64,000 nucleotides of DNA from Cyanophora paradoxa (GCA_004431415.1 QPMI01000551.1:62001-126000); one strand, 5' to 3'. Counted from the stretch's first letter, positions 1-12,479 are shown. Made by a program: numbers and translations. The notes: generated from the sequence alone by a model not told the origin.

Positions 1-45
1 CCCGCCCGGCCCGGCCCGGCGCGGCGCAGCTCACCGCGCTCGCAG

Positions 46-3000
46 AGACGCCCTGATCTCGCTGTTTCGCCTTCTGGCGCTCGAGCCGCGGCGCTGCGAG
101 CTGGGTCGCACGCTCGCCCTGCTCGGGCCCGGGGCCGGCGCAAGGCAGCAGGCGGCGCTGCAGCAGGCCAAGCCGCCCGCCGCTGCCCCCGCGGCCGCCG
201 CCGCGCCGGCGGCGGGGCCCAGCTCGAAGGGCGAGGCGGCGCCGGCGCCCGGGGCCGACGCTCCGGAGGAGAAGGAGATGAGCGAGGAGGCCGTCAGCGC
301 ATTGTACGCCGAGCTCGAGAAGTGCGCGTACCCCCCCGGCACCTCGCGCCGCCCGGGTACGCGTTCGATCCGTCCGGCGCCGATCCGTTCTTTCCGCAGG
401 GCCGACCACGCCCTCGAGGAGGCGGAGCAGCCGCGGGCGCTGCAGAGCGAGCTGCGGGGGTACCAGAGGCGCGCGCTCGGGTGGATGCTGCGGCGCGAGT
501 CCGGCGCCGGTCGCGAGCCGGGGGGGTACGGCGGCGCGCGGGCCGGCCGGCTGCACCCCCTCTGGGAGGAGTACAGGCGAGAACCCGTACCCCTGCCCCC
601 CCCCCCCCCCCCCCAGCGCACCCCCCATCCCCCAGTCTTCCGTCCCTTTCCCCCCCCTTCCCCCCCCCAATTCTCATCCCCCCCCCCTTCCCGTCAGGCT
701 CCCGAGCGGGCAGCCCCTTTTCTTCAACATCATGTCGGGTACCCCATCCCCCATCCCCCCACCCCCTCCCCCCGCCCTCGCCTCGCCCACGCGGCCCCCC
801 CTCCCCCTCCCCCCACCTTCCCCCCGCCCTCGCCCACGCGGCCCCCCGCAGGGGCCCTGTCTCTGCGCTTCCCGGCGGCGGGCCCGGGCACCCTCGGCGG
901 CATCCTCGCCGACGAGATGGGCCTAGGTAAGATGCCGAGGAGAGGAAGAGCTAATCAAGAAGAACTTAGAGCTGTAGGGGAGCTACTAAGAACCAAAAAC
1001 AAAGGCCCGGGCACCCTCGGGGGCGTCCTCGCCGACGAGATGGGCCTAGATGAGCTAAGCTAAGCTAAGAAGAGCTAAGAAGATCTAAAACTAAGAGCTA
1101 GGGCTGTAACAAAGGGCGCCCCGGTGAGGCGCCGTCGAGTAGAGGAGGGAGAGCCAGATAGAAGAACTAAGAGCTGAAAAAAGAACCGAAAGATCTACTA
1201 GGATCTACTAATAGAACAAATAGGGATCTACTAAGAACCGAAAACAAAATGAGGGCTGTAATGAGATAGAGAAGGAAGAGCCAAGAAGAACGCTATCTAA
1301 GAGCTCTAGCTATAGCCCTCCGCCCGCCCGCGCACCGCCCTTCGTCTTCTCACCGTGCGCGGGGCAGGCAAGACGGTCGAGGTCATCGCGCTGCTCGTGG
1401 CCGGCGGCGCCCGGGGCACCCCGAAGCCCCGGCCCGTCCCCTCCGCCCCCTCCTCCTCCGCCGCCGCCGCCGGGAGGCTCTGGACGGGGGGTACCCTCGT
1501 CGTGGTGCGCCGCATTCCCTCCCTTCATTCATTCCTTCCTCTCTTGGGCCCGTCTCGACCCGCCTCCGCCTCCTCGGCAGCTGCCGATGTCGCTGCTGGG
1601 GCAGTGGGAGGGCGAGCTGGCCCGCCACGCGCCCTCCGTGCGCCCCCGCCCCGCCCCGCCCCGCCCCGCCCCTCTACCTCGCCTCTGACTTCGCCTCCTC
1701 CGACGCCTTTGACCTCTTTCAGCTCTCTGTGGGGACGCACTACAGCGCGGGGCGCACGGCCTCCCCCGAGCACCTCGCCCGCTACGGTGCGACCCGCCCC
1801 CGCCCAAGATACTAGATACTAGATGCCGTCTCCTGAAGATACTAGAGCTCCTTACCGTCTCCTTAAGATAACAGAGCGAGCGGGCGTGCAGAGGCCCCGC
1901 CCCCGCCCACCCCGCCCCGCCCCGCCCCGCCCCGCCCCGCTCGCCTCGCCCCGCCCCTCCCCGCTCCGCCCCGCCTGTCGGCTACCGTCTGACTCTCTTT
2001 CTTGCACCTCGCTCAGACGTGGTGCTGACGACGTACGGGGTCGTCTCGAGCGAGCACGCCACCCGCGCCCTGTGCGAACAGGCCCCCCCCCCTCATCCCC
2101 CCCCTCTCTCCCCCCCCCGGCCCCCGCCCTTTCTTCCCCCTCTTTTTCTAGGCTCCGGCTCGTCGCGCCATGAGCGAGGCGCCCCGGCCCGCGCCCCCTC
2201 CCCCGTTTACTTCCCCCCCCCCCCCCCCCCCCCTCTTCCCGCACTTTTTCTAGGCTCGTCGCCCCCTGTGCAACGCCCGCTCCTCTTTCCCGTCTCGTCT
2301 CTCCTTCCCGCTCCGTGACAGGCGCCGGCTGCGGCGCAGGTCGGGCGACCGCGCGGCGCTCTTCGCGGTCCAGTGGCACCGCGGTGCGCCGGCCTCCGCC
2401 GCGCCCCCCGCGCGCCCTCTAAACGCGGCCTGCCCGATTCGGCGTGCACCGGCGGGAGCGCGCCCGCGCACGCCCCTGCACGATTTAGTCCCCCTCCGTC
2501 CACGGCGCACCGCCTTTGCCTTGTCCTGAGCGCGCGCAGCGGTGCTGGACGAGGCGCACGCGATCAAGGGGCGCGCAACGGCCACCGCCAAGGTCCGAAA
2601 GGCCCCGCGCGCCCCCGCGCCCCGGCGCCCATTAGCCCATTATACAATCACGAGCGGAGGAATCGCCCCACCTAGCCTTCTTAGCGCACCGCGGCCGCGC
2701 CCCCGACCGACCGCCGCGTCCCTCCTGAGCCGCCCGGCAGGCCGCTAACGGCTCTAGAAGCTTCGAGAGCTCTCATAAACTCTACTCTTGTTATTATGGT
2801 TATAAATCCGGCCCGGCAGGCGTGTATGGCGCTGGAGGCGGGGCGCCGGTGGTGCCTCACGGGGACCCCCATACAGAACCGCGTCTCCGACCTCCACTCC
2901 CTGGTCCGACATGATTCGATCCGATCATGATTTGATATGATTGTGATGTCTGGCGCGGGGGCAGCTGGCGTTCCTGCGGTACGAGCCGTGGGCGGACGTG

Positions 3001-3153
3001 CGCTTCTGGAACCGCTTCGTGCAGCGGCCGCACGGCGAGGGCGACCCCGCGGCCCTCGAGCGGCTGCGCGCCATCGCCGGCGACCTCGTCCTGCGCCGCA
3101 CCAAGGCCATGCGCGACCGGTGCGAAAGGGGCTAGGACGCGAGTTGGCTAAAA

Positions 3154-3189
<36 letters not shown>

Positions 3190-6100
3190 CGGCCGTGCGC
3201 GACGGAGCTAGAAGGCTATGGCGAGGTAGAGGGGGCCGCTCCGGAGGCTCTGCTGACGCGGTGTGGTCGCAGGGACGGCGCGCCGATCGCCGCCCTGCCC
3301 CCGCGCACGGTGCGCCGCCCTCTGAAAAGAATATTATAAAAGCCTGCACTAAAAGAATGTTATTAAAGATTGCAGTATGCTATATATAAGCTTTTAGTGC
3401 GGGCCCGCGCCGCCCGCTGAAAAGACGGCGCCGCAGGTGGAGACGGTCCTGCTTGACCCCTCGGAGGAGGAGCGCGACTTCTACGAGGCGCGCCCGCCCG
3501 CCCAAACTCTATAGCTTACATAGCATGCCGCAACCTTTTATAGCAATCTTAGTGCAAAGCTCATTATCTCTTTATGAAGCCCTCGACTTCTACGAGGCCG
3601 GCCCGCCCGCCCGCTCGCCCGCCCGCCCGCCCGCGGCCGCTCCCACTCCGCTTAGGCAGACGGCTGACTTGCAGCCTCGTCGCCTCAGGCGCTGTGGGCG
3701 AAGAGCCGCTCGACGGTGCAGAGCTACGCGGCCCAGGGGTGCGCCTAATTAACGAACCTAATGGAATCCTAATTAACGAACCTGTTCCTCGTGATGGGCG
3801 CCTAATTAACGAACCTAATGAAACGACCAACCGGCCAAAATACTTTTGATTTAGACAGCTACTTCAGACACCTGAAGCTAGTTTAGAGACCTTTAGAGGC
3901 TAGTTTAGCTACTTTAGAGCTACGCGGCCCGGGGGTGCGCGCGCGCGCGCGCCCCCGCCTCGAGCTCCCGCCCCGCTCCGCCACTCACGCACGCGCCTCC
4001 GCGCCCCGCAGGAAGCTCATGCAGGCGGGCCGATCCCCGCCCCCGCCCCCGCCTCGAAGAATCTGCCCCGCGGCTGACGTGGAGACGCGTGCGCACATAT
4101 ACACAGCAATTCGCGACGGTGCTGGAGCTGCTGCTTCGCCTCCGCCAGACCTGCGACGTGCGCCCGCGCCCGCGCCCGTGCCCGTCCCGCCCGCCCGCCC
4201 GCCCGCCCGCCCGCCCCCTGAGCCCCCGAACGGCTGCTCGGCACCTAATTAACGAACCTAATGAAACGATAAACCGGCCAAAATACAGACAGCTAATTTA
4301 GACACCTGAAGCTACTTTAGCTACTGTAGAAACCTGAGCCCCCGAACGGCTGCGCAGCACCCGTTCCTGGTGATGGGCGCCCCCGGCTTCGAGGGGGGCG
4401 TCGCCGGGTCCGAGGCGGCGGCGCGCTTCGCCGGGGGCCGCCTCTGCGCCGCCTGCTCCGAGGTCCGCCTCGAGAAACCGTAACCATAACATAGAATCAT
4501 AACCGTAGCCGTAACCGTAACAGCCAAGCCCGGAGCCATAACATAGAATCATAAATCATAAATCGTAAATCGTAAATCAACTTGTACAAGCCCTCATGCA
4601 AGGCCCCGTGCACCGCCCCTGCGCCGCCCTTTCCGAGACCCCCTGCCCTAGGCCTTTGCGCTCTGCCCTCATCTTAATCTCTCAATCTCACGTTCGACCT
4701 TGGCAGGCCCCCGAGGCCGGCGTCCTGTTGGGGTGCGGCCACGCCTGCTGCCGCGAGTGCGCCGAGTCTGCCCTCGAGCGCCCCGCCGGCCCCGGCCCCG
4801 GCCTCGGCCTCTGCCCCGGTCCGCCCGCCCGCCCGCCCGCCCGCGCTTCCCCCCTCGGATTCGGTGCACTGATTTAACGTCGGGCCGCAGCCGCGGGGTG
4901 CGGGAGATCCTTCTCGCGGCAGTCCCTGTCGAGCATGCCGCGGCCGTCCCTTGACCTCCGTAAGGCGCGCTGGCGCCCGTCCCTCTGGCCGCGTGCTGCC
5001 GCTTACTTTGCCCACGCCCCCTCCGCAGAACTGGCGGCCGAGCGCCAAGGCAAGGAAGGGGGTCGCGCCGCCCAAGCGCGCCCGAAGAGCCCCGCGCTGA
5101 CCGCCGCCGCCGCCCCCGCCGCCGCCGCCGCCGCAGATCAAGGCGCTGATGGAAGACCTGCGGTCGGACTTCGGAGGCGGGGCGGCGACCGCCGGCGCGC
5201 AGCCGCCGCCGCCGCCGCCGCCGGCGCCGGCGCCCAGCTCGAAGGGCGATCGCGATGTCGAGGAGCGGAGTTCCAGCGGCGGCGGCGCCGCCGTCGCCGG
5301 CGCCGGCGCCGGCGTCAAGCGGGAGCCGGAGGAGGTCGAGGTCGAGGGCGAGGGCGAGGGCGATGAGGAGGGCCCGCCGCGGAAGGCCGCGCGCGCCTCG
5401 CGCTCGTCGGACGCGAGCAGCTCGGGCGGCGGGGGCGCGGGCCGCGCCTCCGCCGCCTCCGCCTCCTCCTCCGCCTCCTCCAAGGCGGCGGAAGTCGAGG
5501 TGCGCACGTGCCAACGGCGTTTTGTTGGGAATCGCCGTTCCCAACAAAGACTCCCAACGTGGGTCTCTAGAGCTGGCACTCAGACTCGAATTCAAACTCA
5601 GGTGATCGACCTGGGGGACAGCGACGACGAGGAGGAGGAACGGCGCGCCCGAGAGCCCCCCGCCACGGCGCCGCTGGCACCGGCGCCGGCGCGCCCCGCG
5701 CCGGCGCTGCACCCGCTCATGCGCAAGGCGGCCGAGTCGAAGCGCAAGTCTCCCGCGCCGGCGGCTGGGCGCAGCAAGGTCATCGTCTTCTCGCAGTGGA
5801 CGGTGCCCCCCACGAACCGAAACTCAAACTGCTTAAGCTTTAATGGTCTTAAGCTTAAGCTTATCTTAAGCTGCTTAAGCCTTAGTGGTCGGGGCCGGCC
5901 GCGCAGGGGATGCTGGACATCGTGGAGGAGGCGCTGCGGAGGGAGTCGCTCGCCTTCCGCCGCCTCGACGGCAGCCTCTCCCAGGTCCGAAGAGGAAGAA
6001 GACCACGGGCTTAGGCCTAGCCACTCTCCCCCTTCCCCCTTCTGAGCGCCTCTCCCAAGTCCGCAAAACCTGAGCCTAGGCCCAGCCGCTACCCCCCCCC

Positions 6101-7939
6101 CCTTTCCCCCCCCAGCCCCCACCCCCCCACCCCGCGGGAGCCTCCCCCTTGTCCGGTTTCGAAGACCCCGGGCCGCCCGCCCGCCTGCACTGGGCCCCGA
6201 CCTCTCCTGGCGCCGCTCTCGCTCTCTCTCTCTCTCCCTCTCTAGCTCCCGCTAGCTGTAGAGAGCTCCCGGCCACCGGGCGGGCCCTCGTGATTCCGCC
6301 TCCTCGCGCGGCTCTCCCTGAGCGCCGCGCATGCGCAGGTGCAGCGGGAGCGGGTCCTCAAAGAGTTCGCCGAGGACCCCGCCGTCGCCGTCTTCCTCGT
6401 CTCCCTCAAGGTACCCAAGGGCAGCGCGCGGCCGAGGCCACCACTACCTAAGCACCCGAAGCCTTCTAAGCCACCTGAAATCGGAGGGTGTGCCCAGTGC
6501 TAGTGCTAGAGGCCCAAGACTTGGAGTCGCACGTGTTTGTCTGCCTTTACAGAGGCCCCTCAGCCCTCTGGCGCCGCCCCGCTGCTCCCCCCTGACGCCG
6601 CCCCGCCCCCGCCCCGCCCCGCCCCGTGCCGCCCGCCCCGCCCCGCGCCGCCCCGCGCCGCCCCGCCCTCGCATGCACATGTGTTCAACTGCAAGTAGAG
6701 GCCTCTCGGCCCTCTGACGCCGCCCCGTCCCGCCCCGCCCCGGCAGGCCGGGGGCGTCCTTAGTTGCTTACAGTCAATTCCCTTAGTTGCTTAGTTACTT
6801 AGTTGCTTACTACGCGCCGGCAGGCCGGGGGCGTCGGGCTGAACCTCGTCGCCGCCTCCCGCGTCGTCCTCCTCGACCCCTGGTCCGCCCCCGCCCCCCC
6901 CCCCCCCCCCCCCCCCCCCCGGAACGCCTAGGGCTGGCGGAGATCGGCCCCCTCGCCTGTCCTGTCTCTCCTAGACCCCTGCCTTGGGCTATCTCTCCTC
7001 AACCCCTGGTCCGCCCCTCCGGGGGCCCGGCGGCCCTTGCCTATCTCTCCTCGAACCCTGCCAAATTAAACCTAAGCCACCTCGGGCTATCTATCCTCGG
7101 CCCTTGGTCCTCGCCGAGTCCTTGCGCTTGCTCTCGAGCCGCGAGCCACGGGCCGCGGGCCGCGGCCCCGCCCGTCTGACGCGAGCGGGCGGCGGGCGGG
7201 CGGGCAGGTGGAACCCGGCGGTGGAGGAGCAGGCCATCAACCGCGTCCACCGCATCGGCCAGGTCCGCCCCGCCCGCCCCAGCCCGAGCCAGGCCGGGCC
7301 AGGCCGGGCCAGGGCCAGGGCCGGCTCGAGCTTGGACCTATGTGCATAGAGCCGCCCCGAGCCGCCCCGGCCCAGCTAGCGCTGGCCAGGCCAGGCTAGA
7401 GGCGGGGGACAAGAGGGGCGGCAGGGGCGGCCCCCCCTGGGACCCCCCCCCCCCCCCCCCCTCTCCATCTCGCCCCGGCGTCCCTCACGCTGGAGGCCGG
7501 CGTGCGCAGGCGGCGTCGGTGCGGGTGCGGCGGTACGTGGTCCGGGGCTCTGTCGAGGAGCGCGTCCTCACCCTCCAGGTCCGCCCCTCAGCGGTCTTAG
7601 CAGCGGCCCTTCGCAGCGGCCCTTGCATATATTAGCAGCCCTTATATCCTCCAGGTCCGCCTTAGATCCTATTTGGGCCTTAGCAGCGGCCCTTTTATTT
7701 TTAGACTAGGCCTCATTAAACTAGCAGCGGCCTTTAAAGAAGGCCCTTGAAATAGCGGCCCCAGATCCGTCCACTTCAGGTTCTAGCAGCGTCCACGTGC
7801 ACTGAGGCGGCGGCGGGGCGGGCCGGGGCGGCGCGCGCAGGAGCGGAAGGGGGCGCTGGCGGAGAGCGTGCTCGGGGGCGGCGGGGCCGGCGGGGCCGGC
7901 CTCACCGCCGACGACCTCGCGTTCCTGTTCCAGCTGTAG
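46..7939 (+). CDS. RAD5/HLTF-type SNF2 helicase with internal RING finger (5' partial, about 20 exons)
   Basis: SWI2/SNF2 ATPase of the RAD5/HLTF type, a family that remodels DNA at stalled forks and acts as a ubiquitin E3 ligase in the nucleus. Motifs appear in order across exons: LRGYQRRALGWM near 460-490, ILADEMGLGK split by an intron at 926/1374 (Walker A), DVVLTTYG near 2020, VLDEAHAIKG near 2540 (DEAH box), RWCLTGTPIQNR near 2850, LVLRRTKAMRDR near 3090, LLLRLRQTCD/HPFLVMG at 4120 and 4361, a RING (LCAAC near 4445; CGHACCREC near 4735), an acidic linker with VIDLGDSDDEEE near 5602, KVIVFSQWT near 5776, [40 protein letters not shown] and the end ADDLAFLFQL with TAG at 7937. RING placement between the two helicase lobes is diagnostic for the RAD5 group. 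A HIRAN domain would lie upstream of the window. Introns are rich in C runs and in copies of neighbouring exon ends. The family call is firm; exact exon borders are inferred. Confidence 0.9.
1004..1049 (+). repeat. Intronic copy of the Walker A exon end
   Basis: These 46 bases repeat the exon end at 881-926 with about three mismatches, including the codons for the Walker A region, but lie inside the following intron. The copy lacks the GGTAAG donor (it reads CTAGATGAG), so it should not be spliced as an exon. The sequence around it, 930-1310, is an A/G-rich patch of AAGAGCTAA-like words, unlike the C-rich introns elsewhere in the gene. Confidence 0.85.
3154..3187 (+). repeat. Poly(G) run of 34 bases in a helicase intron
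   Basis: An uninterrupted run of G sits in the intron after the exon ending MRDR. Most homopolymers in introns of this gene are C on the sense strand, so this one runs against the trend. Its length is likely to be polymorphic or a sequencing/assembly estimate. Confidence 0.9.
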
Positions 7940-9065
7940 TGTATATATGTAAATTAAATGCGTAGCCTGCAGCTGGGCGATGAGAACTTGTTTCGCTCGA
8001 AATAAACAGACTTCCGAATAGATCATGATTCAGGCGTCACTGATCATGAAGGACTTGAGCTGACGCGTCCTCGCGCGCGATCGAGTGGATACTTTAAATT
8101 TTGCATGGCACGCGGCGCGGACATGGCCGATCAGTGCATGGCATGCGCACGCGGCCATGGCCAATTATTAATTGCAGACTCTCTAATAAGTTACTAAGTT
8201 TCTTTCAAGTTTGATTGCGAAGTTCATGATCAGGGTCTCGAGCAGCGTCACGGCCGCGGGCGTACTAAGGTAACCACGGTCACCGGGTATTTTAACAAAG
8301 CGACTGCAACTAAAACAATTAATATTGTAACTTGTACTGCATTGTATATATATTATAGTAAGTACCTGCTGCTTGATCATGCTCTGTTGCTGTACTACTA
8401 GACTAGTGTCACACGGTGACCTCATAAGCTGCATCTGCTGCTGTAACTGAGTGAAGGTGACAAGTAGGAAACGATCGCGATAGGAAAGAACTGTACAATA
8501 TTAATTTGCCATAAGCGTCCATATGAGTCCTTGCGTCTAGATCTCTGACATGAGCTTGCGGTTATCTAGCGCATGCGAAACTTGAAAGTAAAACTAGTAC
8601 TACTGCGGATACATGGAGATACGCAGCGACTCGGCTTATACATGGAGATACGTACGTATGCGTAACGTTAACCCACATGTGCATGTACAACTTGGCAATT
8701 GCAATTGGCAAGCGAAACCCGAAAAGAAAAGCTAAGAGAGGTACTAGTGCTGCAGCAACTCAACTCGCTAAGGAGAGGAGTTCGAATGGACGAACTCAAT
8801 GCCGGCTCCTTGGGTACTACTTGCGACGCTTCTACACATCGGACTCGGGGGAGGTACAAGGAGGCTAGGATCGGAATATTAATGGCGCTGGAAATGAGAG
8901 ATCGGTACACGGCCGCATGAGCATGAGCATTGTGCCAGAAAGATATTCAGTCCGAAATCGAAACGGAACAGCCTGCAGCTGGCCCAGTGGGACCGCCTTC
9001 CTGGGGGGACCGCCGGCGTGGCGCCGGGACCTCCCCGCTCCGGTTCCCGGCCGCGCCGGTCATGA
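7940..9065. other. Intergenic region between convergent genes
   Basis: The helicase (+) and the next gene (-) end toward each other here. The base composition drops to near 50% GC. TGATCATGA-type palindromes occur at about 8022, 8039, 8226 and 9059. A 73-codon open frame at 8699-8920 has no recognisable domain, and no RNA gene or splice structure was seen. Confidence 0.6.
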
Positions 9066-11505
9066 TCAAGCCGCGCCATCCTCGAGCTCGCTCAAGCTCC
9101 TGCGGCGGATGCGGAGCAGGTGCCCCATTCTGTTGTTCAGCGCGATGCGCCGGAGATCGACGCTGCAGAGGGGCTCCGCCAGGGGCTCCGCCAGCTCGGG
9201 CGGGGCGCTGCCGGCCCGCGGGGGCGCGTCGCGATCGCCAGCGCCGGCCCCGTCCCGCCTCGAGCTCCCGAGCTCCAGGTCGGCCTCTGCAGAATTCAAA
9301 TTCAAATTCAAAATTTCAAACTGAACCGCATTCGCTCTGACTCGGTGAACTCGGGCGGGCGCACCGGAGTGGGGCCTGCGGAGCTCGCTGGCGCCAGCGG
9401 CGCGGGCGGCGCGGGCGGAGAGGAGCTTCAGAACATCCGATCCGTGCGCGCTGCAGCACCCGATCGGCACCTCTGCGGGCAGGCATAAATTAATAAGCTT
9501 ATATAAACAAGAACGAAGCTCGATCGCGAGCTCGAGCTCGAATATCAAATTCGAGGCGAGCGCACCGAACCAGGGCTTGAGGGCGGCGCGCATGGGCGGG
9601 CAGGCAGGCCGGACGACGGAGTCGCAGAGGGCGGCGAGGAAGACGACGCAGAGGTCGTCCCCCAGGCCGGCGTCGAGGGCGAGGAGGCGGAGCCCGGCGA
9701 CCGAGCGCCGCGTCGCGACCTCGCCGGCCCAGTTCCGCGCCACCTCGCGCAGGGAGGCCTCGAACGCGGCCCGCTCCATGCCGGGCCGGCCCCGCGAATC
9801 CGCCGCCTGGCGCGGCGAAGCGTGAGCCAGGCCGAGGTGCAGAGACGAGGCGAGCGAGGTTGCAGGGGGTGGCGCATGCGCACCCAGTTCTGCCGTGCGA
9901 GGGCACGCCCCGCGGACAGGCTCCAGGGGGAGCCAGAGGGAGTGAGCGCCCTGCGAGCACAACCGCCTCAGAAACAAATGCAAATTCTAACTTCAAGCGA
10001 AAAGAGCGGCTGCTTTAATGTTCTATTTGACGAAATAATCGAACTCAAGTGCGCACTTGTGCAGTGCGAGGTGGAATAGCTGCGCGAAAAGAAGCCGCCC
10101 GTTAAAACCGGATCCGGGCAAGAAAAAGGCGGCGCCCGATTCGGATTCCCGGGGTACCTCGTAGCTGCCGAAGTCGAGCTTGATGCTCGGGTCGAGTTGG
10201 TCGGGCGGGCTGACGCGGCCTGTACATGTCTCCGAGCCGCGGTTGACGCTGGGGCTCGAGCTCGCGGTCGCGTTCAGGGGCCTCGGCGACTGCAGCTGGC
10301 CATGGCGCTGGATCTCGGCGACGCGCATCGGGCACGAGGGCGAGGGCGGGAGCATGAAGGGCCGCGCGACTGCGGACTGGGCGGCCGCGGCCGCGGGCGC
10401 CGGCGCCGGGGCCGGCGCCGATGTCGATGTCGGGGAGGGTCCGGATCGGGGCGCGGGCGTTGGAAGGGCGTCCAGTGCGGGCGCGGGAGCCCCCGAAATC
10501 GAATTCGAACCCGGAGGGGGCCGGCGGAAGCTCAAGCTTCGCGGCCGCGGCTCGCGGTCGATGTCGGACCCCCGGGATGACCGCGATTCTGCGCCGCTGG
10601 ACTTGGCGTCGTCGACGTCGACGTCGTCAATGGCGAACGAGAGGACAGCGTTCCACAGCTGCGCATGCGGGAGTGTTTAGCGCAAATAAAATCATTGAAT
10701 TTTGACAGTGAGTTTGAATGTTTAACGGCCGGCGCCGCGGTCACCTTGCCGATGAGCTCAGAGGCAGTGGGCGGGATCTGCCTCGGCCGGCGCGGCCGCC
10801 TCGCCTCCACGCGCTGCAGCTCCCCCTCTTCAACAAGGGAGCCGGTGCTGCCGCGCCGGTGGGGCAGTAGGCCTTGCCCGAGGCCAGTGGCCGCGCCCGG
10901 CCGCGCCCGCGGGAGCACAGCATTTTCGCACGCCGCAGCGGGCTCTCTATCTGGATGGCCGGCGCCAGGGGCGATGTCGAAGATTGTGATGAAGGCCGCG
11001 GGCGCGGTGGGAGTGTTCTGTGGGAACAGCCCCAAACGGGTGAGAAACCGTTGGTAAAGCTTAAGCATTTGTTATAATAATTATAGTGTCAAAGGATGAT
11101 CGCAATGCGCAGCACCTGAGACAGCAGTTTCGACTCCACGAGCGGCTTCAGCTTCAAATCGAAAAGCGGTGTTGGCGTAGGCGATGTCGATGCATGTTGA
11201 CGCGTGCGTGCTCCTTCATTGACATTCAAGCTGAAGTCGGCAGCTACGCATGCTGTGACATCGACGGCTGCCGGCTGATCTGCCCGCGCTGCACCGCGGC
11301 CGCGAACGAACTCCGCGGCCAGATAGCTGCAGCGGGCCATGGCCGAGGCTGGAGCGCTGCCACACGCGAACAACTTTGGCCCAGGGAGTGCTGGAAACCC
11401 AGGGCTGCTGCAGCTCAGCATGAAGAGGTCGGACAATCGCAATGGCGACGTCCGACGGTTGTTGCGAGATTGATGGGACGCGTATATAAGCGCGACTGCG
11501 CGCAT
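9066..11505 (-). CDS. Unrecognised multi-exon gene
   Basis: A minus-strand gene assembled from at least five exons. From 5' to 3': an exon near 11505-11115; one at about 11025-10745 (NTPTAPAAFITIFDIAPG to TASELIGK, donor GTGACC); one at about 10655-10160 beginning LWNAVLSFAIDDVDVDD and rich in Pro, Ala and Ser; one at about 9950-9570 containing ERAAFEASLREVARNW and LVALDAGLGDD-like helices; two short exons; and a last exon ending RRRSLSELEDGAA with the stop at 9066-9068. Exons end at GTGCG or GTACC and start after CAG. The acidic/Ser patch and long Pro-Ala tract suggest a largely disordered centre flanked by helical segments. I do not recognise a family. The true start is uncertain; the ATG at 11505 is only the most upstream one in frame. 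Confidence 0.5.
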
Positions 11506-12479
11506 GCAGCTTAATGTGGGTCTACAGCTCAGCGGCTAGAGCACGCGCGCACGGCCGCCGAACTCGGAAGATCAGCGCTCTGATCCAAACTTAAGCTTGA
11601 GCGCGCGAGCCGGCGCGGCTACTCGGCTGCGCGGGCTGGGATTCCTGGTCCCGCGTCCGCGGCCGGTGGGAATCGGACGCGGAAAGCTTAAGCCTAAGAA
11701 AGAAAGAGAGCGAAGGCGACCGCGGCCCGGCGGCCGTCGGACTTCAGCTTGGCGACGGAACGCCGGCGTAAACGTGCAACCGTTGTTCGCGCATGCGGCG
11801 AGTTGGCGCGGGCCGGGCCGCGCGGCGCGCGCGGCGATCGCAGCGGATCGCTTTACTAAGTTAGCTAGCTGGAGCCTGGAGGGCCAGTGGCCCAGTGGAA
11901 CTGTGGAAGGCGCGCACTGGAGGCTGGCAGTGCCTGGCACTCATCAGGCTGCAGCCTGCAGCAGCAGCCGTTGACTTAATCCCCGCTACACATGGGGTAC
12001 ACCGTCACCGCGCCGAGCACTGATCCGGACCAGTGATGGCTACGTGTTCGGACAACTTCGGACGTGTTCGGACGTTCGTTATATCATCGTGAACGTTCCG
12101 GTTAACCGGTTCGTTACCGGACTCTAACCGGAGTAACCGGACTGCGGGCCAGTCTGCAGGCTGCAGCTGCGGCGGACACCGCCGGACTCCGGGACAGTCC
12201 GACGGTCGACTGTCGACGTCGCCGCGGGCCGCGGACTCCACAGCCCGGCCCGGCCCGCCCGGGAGTCCGGGACTCCGCGACACTGTGACAGTCGGCGGCG
12301 ACTCGGCGCGACTATCATAGTATATATACCGTAATAATATACGTAGCAGTACTATATATACTTGCTATGATATGGTCATCATATGGAACTTTTTCATTCT
12401 ATGGTACTACGGTAATGATCTTGCAAAATTGATTCACGATCGAGCACTAGTCGACGTCTGATTCGCCATTAATTATAAA
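11506..12479. other. Intergenic region with dense CCGG/CGGAC short repeats
   Basis: No gene was recognised. At 12040-12310 the words TTCGGAC, TAACCGG and ACTCCGG recur in both orientations, giving many small palindromes. A similar cluster (TCCGGACTCCGG) is found at 14425-14465, next to the retroposon pair, so the motif may belong to insertion targets or old element ends. Confidence 0.5.

Noticed and set aside
2081-2088. GC donor after CEQ in the helicase gene.
   Set aside because: A normal GTGCGA donor six bases upstream gives the correct phase into RRLRRRSGD.
11515-11595. tRNA-like start (GGTCTACAGCTCAGCGGCTA with GAGC pairing).
   Set aside because: Only a D-arm-like part fits; there is no T-arm (GGTTCRANNCC) and no 3' half matching the acceptor stem.
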